Of a stretch of 64,000 bases of DNA, positions 29,706 to 41,303 are shown piece by piece; position 1 is the stretch's first letter, and each line of letters starts with the position of its first letter. The notes under the pieces are model-generated. The model made no database searches, had not been told where the DNA came from, and was given only the letters and a program-made list of their open reading frames with translations. Position numbers and translations under genes: made by a program. This stretch comes from Closterium sp. Naga37s-1. Taxonomy: Eukaryota > Streptophyta > Zygnematophyceae > Desmidiales > Closteriaceae. The DNA lies in assembly GCA_947471745.1 (NCBI GenBank), contig CANJKZ010000008.1:2582001-2646000 (forward strand). Reading direction: 5' to 3'.

Positions 29706-30391
29706 TCAAACCACGACATTTGCTGCCATGCACATCCCAGCCTGCATCGGCAACACCTCCATCTCTCTTCCATCCCCCTCCCTGCCCTCTCCCATTGCTC
29801 CATCGCCTACGATCTCCACCTCTCCACCCATCACCCCCTCCTCCTGCTCCACCCAGTCGTCCAGAGGGCCCCTTGCATCCAACCCTTCCCATGCTTCCAT
29901 CCCCGCTACAAGCAGCCCCTGCGCCTCCTCATGGGCCCCCTCAACGGCCTCGTTGCCTGCAGTCCCTTCCATTCTTTGGTACAGCTCGGTGTTTTTGCCG
30001 TCTGCACCTGCAGCACTGCCTGTCACGCTGTGCACTGAGCTCCCGATCACGTGCGCTGCAGCACCTATCGCTGCAGCCGCAGCACTAACTGAAGGCGTCA
30101 CTGTAGCACCAACTGCGGGGGTCACTGCAGCACCAACTGCTACACTCTCACTCGGCCTTTGCAACAGCAGTCCTTGGTGCTTACTGGCACCTCCTGTGCT
30201 CCCCACTTCACCCCTGCTTCCGCCATTCTTGCCAGCAACACCACATTCTTGTTCTTGCCCTTCCTGCCTCTCCTCCGCCTTTTTCTGCCCTTGCTGCTGC
30301 GCCTCCCCCCGCCTTGTCTTTTTCTGCTGGTGCTGCCGCACAAGGGCCTGCAAGGGAAGGTCGTCGTCAGAATCCTCCTCTTTCACTGCAC

Positions 30392-30446
<55 letters not shown>

Positions 30447-31384
30447 CTCATGATCACAGTCAATCTGCTGTGACGTGGCACCCGTCTGAGTGACTCCCCG
30501 AATCACAGCACTTTCAGGAGACTTCAGAACAGCAGCCACAACAGGCTGTATGCTCGCCTCAAAACCCCCATGCACATCAGCCTGCAGGCCATTGTGCAAA
30601 CCACTCTTCAGGGCATGTGAGTGCTGCGGGGCACGCTGCTGGCAGTAGCGGTGCAGGCGGGAGCACCGGCCCTGCTGCCGCCCCTCCCTCAGCCGCAGGG
30701 CAATGCGCCTCTTCCACTCCTCTATGCTTTGCACCCATGGTGATGCCTCCACTCTGCCCGCAGGCTCGGGCTCGGAATCGAGCCTGGTAGGTTCGGAATC
30801 AGGCTTGTGCCGTGGTGGCTGGCAACTAGGCTCAGAAGGGTGGTGATTTAGTTCAGAGCCTCCTTCTTTCCTGTCCGTTTCATTTCCGTCTTCTGTCTTC
30901 CGTTGCTGCTGTCTCTGCTCGTATTGCCGGAGCTGTCTTTCCAACTCTGCCTGTTCCTCACTCTCCCCTGCACACTCTCCTCTACGCCCCACCTCCTCCT
31001 CCCCTCCCCTATTCTTCTCCTGCTCCCTCTTCTCCCTCTCCTCCATCTCCCTCCTCTCCCTCTCCCTCTCTGCCTCCTCTGCTGCAGCCAGCACAGGGTG
31101 GCACGCCTCTTCCCTCTCCACCACTGCAAACCGCACTCCCCGCTTCCTCCACGCCCCCTTTCGCCCTCCCTTCACCTCCCCTTCCCCACCTCTCCCCTTC
31201 TCACCCTCCCTCCCCGCATCCGCGCTCTGTTGCCCCACGCCAATGTGGGCGCCGGTGTGAGAAGCTTGGAGGGAGTAGTCGTGGCGGAGGCGGTCGCAGA
31301 AGTTGAGCAGCTCCCCAATGCCCGTGCCCCGCACCCACCCGTACCGCTCCAACCGCCCCGCCTCCTCCTCCGGTAGGTCCACTC
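29706..31384 (-). CDS. Unknown gene, last exon
   Basis: Acceptor CCCGTGCAG then GTTGGAGTGGACCTACC. It codes for [20 protein letters not shown] and [17 protein letters not shown], then long charged helices ([21 protein letters not shown]), a polyglutamine run of about 17 residues (30393-30443), [14 protein letters not shown], and a low-complexity tail ending at TAG/TAA 29706-29708. Confidence 0.55.
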
Positions 31385-34300
31385 CAACCTGCACGGGGAT
31401 TGAGGGAAGGTTGACAGTGGGGAGGAGCTGGGGCGGCCTGAATAGATGCAGAACCCGAATCGTCGCAAAACTCCTGAAAAGAAAGCGCTTCTAAGCCATA
31501 GCAGAGCAGCAAGTTGACGGGGGTGCGGACCTCGAGGGGAAGGTTGGTGATGACGTCGATGCGCGACACGGAGGCGGCGCCAAAGACAGCGAGCAGGCGC
31601 TGCAGCTGCCAGCGCACCGCCACGCCCGCCTCCAGCTCAAAGAAGTAAGTGGCCTTGCCGTACTCTGGTGCCTCCAATATGACCCTGCCACACAGCGGCA
31701 TGGTGGGGGGTGCAGCAGTGTGGAGGGAAGTGCAGAGGTATGAAGGGAGGTGCAGAGGTGTGGCTTTTGAGTCAACTCAAAAGCCCCCCCCCGCCTCCAG
31801 CTCAAAGAAGTAAGTGGCTTTTCCGTACTCTGGCGCCTCCAGTATGACCCTGCCAGGCAGCAGGTGCAGGGGAGATGTGCAGGGAGGGAGGATGGTGATG
31901 GTCAGGCTTGGGAGGGATGGTGAAGTAGGTGGCTTGCCGTACTCTGGTTCCTCCAATATGGGCCTTGCCCGGCAGAAGTGTAGTGGCGGATATAGGGGGG
32001 GCAGTGGGGACAGGTATTGGGGTGCACGGAGGAGAGAAGGTTGCAAAGGCAGACGATTTCTGAGTCGGACAAAACAGATTGTAAGGCAGGCGAGAGGTTA
32101 TATAGGCTTGGGACCTTGGGTGTGAAGGAGGGTGAGAAGCAGGCTGTAGGACTGGAGGCCTCCCACCTGTCGTCGTTGTGTGATGTGATGTGACATCGCA
32201 CCTGTTCTGGCTTTGGCATTCCACTTACCTGTTGTGATCTGGGAAGACAAAGAGGAAGCAACGGATGGCGCCACACCAGCCCCACGACACCTGCCACCCT
32301 GCCTGCTGCACCGCATGTGCCTGTGGGGAGATAGATAGGGGTGGCAGGGGGTGGTGAAAAGGACGGGTGGGGAGAGGGTTGGTAGAGGGGCGAGGGAGGA
32401 GGGGGAGAGACGGACAAGAATAGTATGACGGAACACTGCTTGTTACTTGTACTATCTATCCAGTATCAAACTCCGCAAGGTGAAACCCAAGGCAGAAGCC
32501 AAGGAGCACAGCACAGCCAGCAGCGCGCACCTGGGTGATGAGCGCAACGAGGTTCTCCACGCAGTACGCTGGCCGATTCCATGCTCCTGCTCCGCCCCCT
32601 GCCCCCCCCACCTGCCCTGGCAGGCGCTCCCACGTGTGCGAGTAGAGCTGGGGGGCAGAGGGGAGGGGAGAGAATGGGGGGATTTGGGAAGGCTTTTGAG
32701 ACGTCTCGAAAGGCATCTGCCCTGCCCTGGCAGGCGCTCCCACGAGTATTGAGCTTTGGGTGCGGGTGGAGGGGTTGCAGGGATATGGGGAGGAAGTTGG
32801 AGGGTAGAGACAAAAGGTGGGGTGAAGCAGTTGACTGAGAAAGAGCAGTAGAGACAAGAGGGTTGGATCACATCAGAGTGTCCTTGCTGGAACAAGTGGC
32901 ATCCCCACCCCACACTATGCTCGAGGGCATGCGCAATTGTAGATGTCCGCTCTATACATGCGCCCCGATGGTCCATTGATTTAGGCGCCTCAGGAAAGAT
33001 GCACATTTAAGCCGGCTGCCGGCCCCCACGCGTGCAGCAGGGAGAGCAGAGTAGCCTAAGGAATATTCGTGGTGGGTCGATAAGCCGCTGTGAGGGGATT
33101 CTCGGAAATAAAAAAACAAATAAACAAACAAACAAACAAAACAAGCCAACCGTGGCAAGGAGAGCAGAGAGTAGTACCCTGGACAGAATCCTCTGCAGGT
33201 CGGAAAAGTCAGAGGGCACTGCCACTGGGGCTGATGCTGCTTCTCCTGCTCCTGCTCCTCCTGCTGCTGCTGCTGCTGCTGCTGCTTGAGGCATTGCCAC
33301 AGCATCACCACCACCACCACCAGCGCCCACATCACCAGAGTGCGTGCACTCGAGCTCTGTCCAAACGCCAGGCCCAGCACCCACCCCTCCCTCGCCCCAC
33401 TCCATCTTACACCCCACCTGCCCCTCGCCTTCCACCCCATCCACCCCATCCGCCCCATCCACCCCATCCACCCCTATCTCCCCCCTCTGCCCCGCCTTCC
33501 CGTTGCCACGGCTCACATCAGCCCCACCGACCCTGTCCCCCGGCTGCCCCCCCTGAGAGGGGAGGAGACCTGCGTGGGGGGCAGTGTGCAGCTCTTGGAC
33601 CTCGCCTTCATGGGTTGGTGCTGCGTCTGCTGCACGCATGAAGGCGAGGTCGAAGAGCTGGATGCCTCGCAGCAGCCCCCTCTGCTGCAGCACCTGCAGC
33701 AGCCCCGGTGCGTCTGACTCCAACGCTTCCGCTGCTGTGCCGTGGCTGATTGGGGGGGGTAGAGGGCGGAGGGAGGAGCGGGAGAAAGGAGGTGAGGAGA
33801 GGGCAGGGGAGGACGGGCGGGGAAAGAAAGGGAAGAGGTGGAGAAGGTGTTGTTGGGAGGAAAACAGAGGGTTGAGAAGCAAGAGCGAGAGTGGGGATGG
33901 GAGGTCAACTGCCGCATTTGATGCTGCTGGCAGCGATTGGCTAGTTGGGGAGACGATAGGTGAAAGCGGACAAGAGGAGAGGCAGAAGGGGAAAAGAAGT
34001 GGGGAGTGGGGGAGGAGAGAGAAGTGGCAAAGCTAAGAATTTGCAGAGAACAGAGAGATAAGGAGGAGGGGAGAGCAGAAGAGCGGAGGGAGAGAAGGGG
34101 GCATCACAAACACACCTCACACGCCTCACAGCTCAACAGCAGGCTCACACGCCTCAGAGCTCAACAGCAGGCTCACACGCCTCACAGCTCAACAGCAGGC
34201 TCACACGCCTCACAGCTCAACAGCAGGCTCACACGCCTCACAGCTCAACAGCAGGCTCACACGCCCCACAGCTCAACAGCAGGCTCACACGCCTCACAGC

Positions 34301-37300
34301 TCAACAGCAGGCTCACACGCCTCACAGCTCAACAGCAGGCTCACACGCCTCACAGCTCAACAGCAGGCTCACACGCCTCACAGCTCAACAGCAGGCTCAC
34401 ACGCCTCACAGCTCAACAGCAGGCTCACACGCCTCACAGCTCAACAGCAGGCTCACACGCCTCACAGCTCAACAGCAGGCTCACACGCCTCACCAGACAG
34501 CTGCGGGTCAGTGTGCTCACCTCTTTGCTTCTTTGGCCTCGCTCGTCCCTGCTTCCGCTGCTGCTGCCTTTGCAGCTGCCTTCCTCTTTCTCTTCTGCTT
34601 CCTCTTCCACGCTGCCCCCTTCCCCTGTCCCTGCCCCTGCCCCTGCCCCTGATCCTGATCCTGGTCGTCACAGCCCCCTAGTCCCTCATCCATCGCACCT
34701 CCCAATCCCTGCCTTGTTCCCTCCACACCTCCACCACACCCATCCCCCATCCCGCCCTCACTGCCTCCTCCCTGCATCTCTGCATCCCCACCCACTGCCT
34801 CCGTTTTCACCGCCACCCTGCACTCTTGCACGCCCGTCACCACACCTGCTGCCACGTCCGCACCTGCCTCTGCTGCTCTCTGTGCTGTACCTGCTTCTGC
34901 AGTCACCACTGCTTCGACCTTCACTTGTGCTCCCATTGTTGCTGCTGCTGGTCCAGAGGCTCCTGGCTCAGCAGCAGCACTATAGTTCAGCAGCATCCTC
35001 CTGGTATCACCATCACCCTGCACGCCCATCCCCAACCCTTCCCACTCCTCCTCCTGCTTCGGCCTCCTCTGATCCCCCCCAACTTGGTGCCCTCCCTCCT
35101 GCCCACATGACTCCACCCTTGCTCCTTCCCCTTCTCCCGCGTCCCTCGCACGGCCAACTGGCAACACTGATGCTGCAGGAAGGGGAGCTGGCAGCGCAAG
35201 GGGGGCATTATCAGCAGCGCCAGGAGCAGGAGGGGGAGCGCCAGGAGCAGGAGGAGGAGGGCCGGGAGCATGACCCCCCGTGAACACCTCGCCTTGCCCG
35301 CTTGCACCAGCACGACCCCAGTTGAGCCCACACGAGAGCACCTGCTCCTGCCTCTGCCTCTTCGCCTTGGCCCTCTTCTTCTTCCTCCCATTCCCTCCTG
35401 GCCTTCCCGCATCCGCATCCCCCTCCCACCCACCCCCCCCCTGCTGCTCCTCCCTCTGCTGCTCCCCCTTCTGCTGCTCCTCCTTTTTCTGCTCCCCCTT
35501 CTGCTGCTCCTCACCCCAACCCTGAGCCAAACCACTCTCCCCCATGCCCCATCCTGACCTCCCTTGTGCACACTCACCATGCCCCCTTGCCCATCCCTCC
35601 TCGCTCCCTTCCATTCCCCACTGATTCTCCCCACCTCCTCGCCCCCATCCACCCTTGCTCGCTCCTCCTGTCATCCCCTCCCCATCCAGTCCCCATCCTC
35701 CTCCTTCTTCATCTCTCCATCTTTTTCTCTCACCTCCTGATTCCTCCTCTTGTTCACTTCCCCATGCACCTTCCCCTCCCCCACCCCATCCCTCCTCAAA
35801 TCTTTCTCTCAATTCGGCCTTCTCTCCCTCCGCCCATCCCTGCTCCTTTACTCTGTTCGATACTCCCTTTCCCAATCCCCATTCTCCCCCTCCCCTTCCT
35901 TCCCTGTCCAATCCTTGTCCAGTTCCCCAAACCTCTGCTCCCCCTTGTCCCCATGACCCAACCCCCCCTCTCCCCCCGCTCCCCTCTCGCAACACCTCTT
36001 CCTCTCCCCGCTGCTCCCCCTCGCCTCCTCCCTCAGCCTCCTCTCTCACATTCACAAAAACCCGTGCCTCATTTCCGTCCCTCCCCTCTCCCTCCATCGC
36101 CCCCTCTCTAGACCCCTTCCCTTGCACCGCTCCTCCACCCCCCGTCACAGCCCTATCCTGACCTCCCAACCTCGTCTCCTCCTCTATATCTTCCTCTGCC
36201 TCTCCCCCATCAACCCCTCCACCCTCTGCGGCACCCCTGCGGCCTCCCACACCCTCATTGCCATCCCGCACTGCATCCCTCCCTCCTCCTGCGTGTGACT
36301 CCACGTCAACCTCCTCAACATTTTGCTGCCCCTCGTCCCTTTCCTCCCCAACACCACCTGCATCATCTTCCCCCTCCATTCCTGTCCCTTTTTTTCCCAG
36401 CAGCTGCTCCCCTTCCTCTGCCAACCCTCGCCTCTCCTCCACCTTCTCCCCTTCCCCTCCCGACTCCCCCTCTCTTGCGCCCACCATCACTGCTCTTGCC
36501 CCTCTCTCCCCACCCCCCTCCAAGCCAGCAGCACCAGCACCACCTTCACCACCTTCAGCACCAGTAGCACAAGCAGCACCAACAGCACCAGCAGCACCAG
36601 TAGCACCAGCAGCACCAGTAGCACCAGTAGCACCAGTAGCACCAGCAGCACCAGCAGCACCAGTAGCACCAGTAGCGCCAGTAGCACCAGTAGCACCAGC
36701 AGCACCAGCAGCACCAGTAGCACCAGCAGAACCAGCAGCAACAGCACCCCCTTCACTCACACTCCTCTTCTCTCCATAGCCTTCTCCCTCTTGCAGTCCC
36801 ACAAGCCCCTCACTGCTCCCCTGCCTTCCCACATCCGATGCCCCATCACCTCCCCCCCCTTCCCCTTTCCTTCCAGTCAAGCCAGAAGCCACAGGCGCAC
36901 CTACAACCGCTACTGCCGCGCCCCCTTGTTCCTTCTCTTGTTGCAATCCCTGTCCCTCCTGCCCCTGCCCCTGCCCCTGCCCCTGCCCCTGCCCCTGCCC
37001 CTGCCCCTGCCCCTGCCCCTGCGCCGATCCCCCTCGTGCAGTCCACCCCATGGTCTGCAGGTGCAGGCGGTGCTGCGCCCACGCATGCTGCAGAGCCCTC
37101 TCCCGCCCTGCCAGCTCTCGCTCCACCTCAAACACCTGCCTCTGCTGCGCCGCCACCGCTGCCTGGGGGGTTCAGAAATAGATCGAGGAAGATGGGTGCA
37201 AGCTGTTGGATTCGTCATTTGCTTATGGATGGGACGAATACAGGAGCGCGTTTGGCATGGTAGTGCAAAGAACTAGAGCGTGCGGTAGTTCGTTTGGTAC

Positions 37301-38544
37301 GGGGCAACGCAATGTATGTCGAGTGAAGTCCATTCTTGTTTCAAAACCACCAATAGCAACTTCAAATTCCACAAGCAGCTGCTCCTGAAGGAGTTACAGA
37401 TTGGATCAGGGACTCTTTGGGCACATCGACTCTTGCCAAGCTTGCCTCTTGATGGGGCAAGCTTGCCTCTTGTCATACCCCTTCAACTTGCCTCTCGCCC
37501 CATCAACCAAGCTCGCATTGCTGACCAGCCTTACCCCTCCCGCTGCACATCCCTCACCTGGTTTGCCTGTAGTTGCCTCTCCCTGCGGCACAGATCAGCC
37601 ATCTGGAATGGAATGGAGGCGCAGGGAAGGGAGGAAAGGGGAGGGGAAGGGACGGGGGGGGAAGGAAAATAAAAAAAGGGGGAGAAACTATTAGCTTGTA
37701 TGCAAGCCTTTTGCAAGTTGACAACACAACAGACGAGGGCAAGGACGGAGTAAAGAAGTCAGTGTGTGAATTAAGAAAGAAGACTACACCCACCCACCCC
37801 CTTATTAGCTCAAGCACCTGTGCCGCCCCTTACCAGCTCAAGTGACATATTATCGGCCCACACAGCCGCGTAGGGCTGTCCCCCCCTGCCACATGCTCTG
37901 CTCGCCCATATCCCATTACTCATACCCTTTATTTTTCTCACGCTCTGTCTCTCGCTCACCTTTGCCTCTGAAGCAACTTTTCCGCCACCAGAAGCCGTAG
38001 TAGCAGACACAGCAGCTGCGCCTCTCTGCTTCTGCCACTCCACCTCTCGCGCCCTCACCTTCTCCTCCCGCACCCTCACTTTCTCCTCCCTCTCCTTCGC
38101 CCTCTCCTCCCTCGCCCTCACTCGCTCCTCCCTCTGCGTCACCCCGTCCTCCCTCTCCCCCACGGCTGCCTCTCTGGCTGCCACCGCTGCTTGCTGTGCC
38201 GCCATGGAGCTGAAAGCAGGGAGAAGATGGGGGGAGGGGAGGGGGGGCGGGAAGGGGGGGAAGGGAGGGGGGAAGGGAGGGGGGAGGAGAGGGAGGAAGG
38301 GAGTGAGGACGGGAGGGGGGGTTTTGGGACGTCTCCAATTACTGCTGCCTCTCGAAATTCCACTGCTGCTTGCTGTGCCATCATGGAGCTGCGAGCAGGA
38401 AGGAGAGGGGAGGAGGGACAGGGAGGTCCCACACACGGCACGCACACACACGCACGCACGCACGCACACGCGCGCGCGCGCATGCACACACACACACGCA
38501 CACGCACGCAAGGACGCATACACACACACACACACGCAAGCACG

Positions 38545-38583
<39 letters not shown>

Positions 38584-38632
38584 GCAAGCACGCATACACA
38601 CACACACATACACGCACGCAAGCACGCATACA

Positions 38633-38663
<31 letters not shown>

Positions 38664-38730
38664 GCACGCAAGCACGCATACACACACATACAGACACACA
38701 CGCACACACACACACGCACATACAGACAGA

Positions 38731-38781
<51 letters not shown>

Positions 38782-39669
38782 ACACACACACACACACACA
38801 CATGCAGCCTGCATGAGTCATAGTTAAAATACAGGTGCGATGAGAAGGCCATATTACCAGCAAAACACATGCTGGTTATTACAAAACAATCCCCATGCGT
38901 CAAAATTGTGCATGATCACCACCACTACGTCACCTTGCAACCAGAACGTGTAGCTCTGAGGGACCTCATGCATGCACTGGGGCTTACACGCTACGCACCT
39001 TACCGTCATGCACACCACACCAGCCATGGTACTTACTCGATCTGCTGCGCCATGCTGGCCTGCAGCTGCTGCCACTGCCACGCCACGCCCTCCATCCCGC
39101 CCTCACCACCGCCCCCCGCCACTGAGTCTTCACCCGCCGTGCCCTCCTCATTGCACCCCATGGGAGCTGCTGGGTGGTGTCATGTCATGTGGGGTTGGTG
39201 TGCGTGGGTGCGACAGAGCAATCGACAGCAACTCGACAAGGATGCCATGCTACTGCCTATAACTACAGCTGTCCATCAAACGAAACCATAGTCGCCTTGT
39301 ACCGTGTACGTAAACAGTTAAGCCAGCCTGACCCCACCTGCGATGCCACGCGTGGTGTCCCAAACGTATTCGCGTCATACGACCCTAAGGGCCCAACTAC
39401 AGCCCCAGGCCAGCACTACCTGTCACGGGCACGTTGCTGGGCGGGTTGGCAGCGGCAACTGGCACTGGTACGGCCGCCACGACCCCTTTTTCGCCGGCGC
39501 GTCCTTGCTGCTGCGCCGCGTTCTGAGCAGCGCGGCAGCTTGCGGGATCCTCCGTCCTCCCATCCTCCGGCTGTTGCGGCTGCGCCAGGCGGTGCTGAGG
39601 GGGCTGCTGGGCGGGATGACATTGCGGCTGGTCGCGTTGCCCGCCCCGCCCTTTGTTCCTCTTGCCCAT
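29706..39669 (-). CDS. Large multi-exon gene of unknown function
   Basis: Span of a minus-strand gene assembled from open exons with matching GT-AG signals. Start ATG at 39669 ([14 protein letters not shown]). Exons I can place: 39420-39669, 39037-39166, 37960-38209 (coiled coil), 37558-37602, 34521-37162 (low complexity), about 33185-33739, about 32533-32655, 32229-32320, about 31500-31690 and 29706 to about 31384 with the stop at 29706. I do not recognise the family. Conserved-looking parts are [39 protein letters not shown] and [20 protein letters not shown]. Together with the coiled coil and E/Q/K-rich tail they suggest a nuclear or scaffold protein, but this is only inference. There may be two genes instead of one. 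Confidence 0.5.
30393..30443. repeat. CTG/CAG triplet repeat (polyglutamine)
   Basis: About 17 uninterrupted CTG units on plus, read as glutamine codons on the minus-strand gene. Confidence 0.9.
31626..31985 (-). repeat. Exon start present three times, with palindrome
   Basis: On the minus strand the acceptor and first about 65 bp of the exon coding [20 protein letters not shown] occur at 31628-31692 (exon itself), 31790-31858 and, more diverged, 31920-31985. The near-perfect 24-bp palindrome GGCTTTTGAGTCAACTCAAA-AGCC (31762-31785) lies between the first two, directly at the truncation point of the extra copy. Confidence 0.85.
32229..32320 (-). CDS. Unknown gene, short exon
   Basis: Acceptor CTCCCCACAG, donor CAACAG|GTAAGTGG; codes for [20 protein letters not shown] followed by [10 protein letters not shown]. 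Tryptophan-rich and well bounded, so it is among the better supported exons. Confidence 0.6.
32609..32755 (-). repeat. Exon start duplicated around a palindrome
   Basis: The segment coding WERLPGQ occurs at about 32609-32650 (exon) and 32715-32750 (truncated copy). Between them at 32691-32714 is GGCTTTTGAGACGTCTCGAA-AGGC, a 24-bp palindrome with two mismatches. Confidence 0.8.
33185..33739 (-). CDS. Unknown gene, exon with coding hairpin
   Basis: Acceptor CACGGCACAG then CAGCGGAAGCG. It codes for [40 protein letters not shown], a GVDGVDGVDG tract and a poly-Ala tract. The right donor is uncertain (GTACTA near 33181). The DNA for QLFDLAFM and the following segment forms an inverted repeat. 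Confidence 0.5.
33589..33661. repeat. Inverted repeat inside an exon
   Basis: AGCTCTTGGACCTCGCCTTCATG at about 33591-33613 and its reverse complement with one mismatch at 33638-33660, with a loop of about 25 bases. The hairpin would form in the mRNA as well as the DNA. Confidence 0.8.
34115..34500. repeat. 28-bp tandem repeat in an intron
   Basis: About 13 copies of CACACGCCTCACAGCTCAAC-AGCAGGCT, nearly identical. The array starts about 25 bp after the splice donor of the giant exon, and each unit read on the gene strand contains GTGAGGCGTG, a donor-like sequence. Confidence 0.9.
34521..37162 (-). CDS. Unknown gene, giant low-complexity exon
   Basis: About 880 open codons from acceptor CCCCCCAG at 37163 to donor AAAGAG|GTGAGC at 34520. 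It begins with a short helical part ([18 protein letters not shown]), then GQ dipeptide repeats (36955-37020), GATGAAGATG repeats (36530-36735), a very acidic GEGGGE-rich stretch, and a lysine-rich end ([15 protein letters not shown], possible nuclear signal). No known domain. An open frame this long in sequence so rich in G and A supports real coding use, but repeat bias also lowers stop frequency. Confidence 0.5.
36530..36735. repeat. GCACCAGTA coding repeat
   Basis: Runs of GCACCA and GTA triplets, read on the minus strand as GATGAAGATG-type low-complexity protein in the giant exon. Confidence 0.85.
36955..37020. repeat. CTGCCC hexanucleotide coding repeat
   Basis: About 10 units of CTGCCC, read as Gly-Gln dipeptides on the gene strand. 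Confidence 0.85.
37960..38209 (-). CDS. Unknown gene, coiled-coil exon
   Basis: Acceptor TGCTTTCAG then CTCCATGGCGGCACAG. It codes for [20 protein letters not shown] and then alternating [16 protein letters not shown] heptad-like repeats, a strong coiled coil for oligomerisation. Donor AAAG|GTGAGC at 37959. A truncated copy of its first about 70 bp lies upstream in the gene at 38338-38405. Confidence 0.65.
38145..38405 (-). repeat. Coiled-coil exon start duplicated around a palindrome
   Basis: The acceptor region and first codons (MAAQQAAV) at 38145-38217 have a truncated copy at 38338-38405 (CTCCATGATGGCACAGCAAG on the gene strand). The copy ends exactly at GTTTTGGGACGTCTCCAA (38321-38338), a palindrome with one central mismatch pair. 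Confidence 0.75.
38430..38810. repeat. CA/TG microsatellite with CG runs
   Basis: About 380 bp of nearly continuous alternating purine-pyrimidine sequence (ACACAC, CGCGCGCGCG, ACGCAC). It lies in an intron of the unknown gene and is a strong Z-DNA candidate. Open frames across it are artefacts. Confidence 0.95.
39420..39669 (-). CDS. Unknown gene, first exon
   Basis: ATG 39669 ([20 protein letters not shown]), Gln/Pro/Ala-rich, ends VPVT at donor GTGACAG|GTAGTGC. No other ATG-led frame is better placed. The basic N-terminus could be a nuclear signal. Confidence 0.5.
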
Positions 39670-39719
39670 GCCCAACCTTTCAGACTCGGTAAGGGGCGTC
39701 CGAATGCCTCGAGTAACGG

Positions 39720-40600
39720 CTAGACGCCTGAAGTAGCGCTTAGACGCCTGGAAACGACTAAACGTGTGTATAGACGCCTAAACTTATAACATCTCCTAGA
39801 CACATAAGGTGACGTCTAGATGGCAAACAAAGTCGTCGCTACTTACGGAAAACGAAGAAAAACGTACAACAACTTTTACCGAAATGCATTATCGCAAAAT
39901 CCGCCCGCCATGTTAGTCATCCATCGAGGCTATGTGATACAGCGTCATGTTTCAAAATAGTGCTGGGCAGTGCCCCAATGTGTCAAATTCTGGAGTGAGT
40001 TTTCCAAGGAGCAAATACGGTATTCTGCAGATATTTCGCTTCAACCAGTCTACTCCTCGTTGCGATCAATCCGCATAAGACTGGTTGAAGCAGAAGTCGT
40101 GTTTCGCCCGCACGGTTGTGGACAGCGCGAGCGAAACCGGACGAGCTTTTGAGCTTAGGGCGTGTCTCCATTTTGCTTTTTCACGGTTCTAACCGTCGAC
40201 GAAACGGGCATCCTGCTTTCGTCAATCATCGCATAGCGTATCATTTGATAACGATATCTAGGTTACAACGCTCTCAACAAGAAAACATCTATAAGCTTCA
40301 TTTCATACATCTACCGTATTAAGCCGCTTGGCCTTACTCAGCTAAGTATAGAGATGTCGACTAAGTCTAGGACTTGGCGAAGGAAGTACTTGCTAGATGG
40401 GAAAGGAGGCACTGAGCTGAGAATTGAATGACATTGGCGAAAGGAACCAAGTGTTACATTGTATGCAGGAGTGATTGTTGAAAAATGGTTCGTGAGGTGG
40501 GGTGGGACTACTGGTAAGAATTGGAATGCAAGGGAAGTAGAGTGTCACGTGGCGCTTGGCAAATTAGAATATAAGATGAGAATGGGGTTGGGGATTGATT
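39720..40600. other. Intergenic stretch with short repeats and a foldback
   Basis: TAGACGCCT recurs about five times between 39700 and 39830. An inverted repeat, GCTTCAACCAGTCT (40038-40051) and its exact reverse complement (40078-40091), forms a 14-bp stem with a 26-base loop. TTAGGGCGTGTCTCC at 40154 resembles the Tourist-like terminus of the MITE at 44990, without a visible partner. It probably holds the promoter of the unknown gene. Confidence 0.5.
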
Positions 40601-40872
40601 AAGTGAACAGTAAAGCACCCTGTAACACTACCCCCCTTCCCAATGAGGCGACATACGCGACGCCTGCGGACTGGAGGTACGCTTGAAGGCAAGCGTTCTC
40701 GGGAGACAGCGAGGACGAAGGAACCCAGTTGTCATCGGCTGCGTTGTAACCTCGCCAACGGACCAAGGAGACACCCCTTGGATACAGCAACAGTGGCTGA
40801 GGATGCGCTGGATCTGGTAGTCGAGCTTGTCGGTGTCAACAGCTACCAGCAGTTCTGTGCAATCACGGCCCG
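40599..40872 (-). pseudogene. Chromovirus remnant: chromodomain end and start of 3' LTR
   Basis: The minus strand encodes LDYQIQRILSHC and GVSLVRWRGYNAADDNWVP, a chromodomain of the type at the end of Ty3/gypsy integrase. It is followed by a purine tract and then TGTTACAGGG, a likely LTR start at about 40627 running left. The rest of the element is missing. Confidence 0.7.
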
Positions 40873-41148
40873 ATAAGTGTCAGAATGTGGAATGAACAGA
40901 ATGACTAGTAGAAGGGCAAACATTGAAAAGCCCCCTCTTGGAACGTGGGAGTGGATTTCAAGAGCCTGGAAGGCCGCGCCCAGCAGAGCTGATCCAGCGT
41001 GCTTTCAAGACATACGGAATCTCCAACGCACTAGACCGAACTTGTTCACGTTACATACCCAGTGGAATTACTCAATCTTGCTCCCAAAGCCAAGTCTTCC
41101 ACCCACATGCATCACTTTTCCTCCCACTTCCCTGGCTGCTGCAGGGGG

Positions 41149-41303
41149 TCAGCCTCGAGAAAAGAGAGTGCTGACATCCTCCAAAGTGAGTGAGTTGAGA
41201 TCGTATGCGGATGCCTTGCTGGCAGCCGAGGTGGAGAGGTGGGATGCAGAAGCCTTGGAGCGGTTCAGGCCGTGGATGGATTCTTCTACTGTGTCCTGCA
41301 CCT
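41149..41303 (-). CDS. SHPRH-like last exon
   Basis: Acceptor ATCGCGTGCAG, codes VQDTVEESIHGLNRSKA and LTLEDVSTLFSRG, stop at 41149-41151. Same segment as the plus-strand fragment at 3202-3350. Confidence 0.8.

Noticed and set aside
40154-40175. TTAGGGCGTGTCTCC as a second Tourist-like MITE end
   Set aside because: No matching inverted end or TTA partner found within reach.
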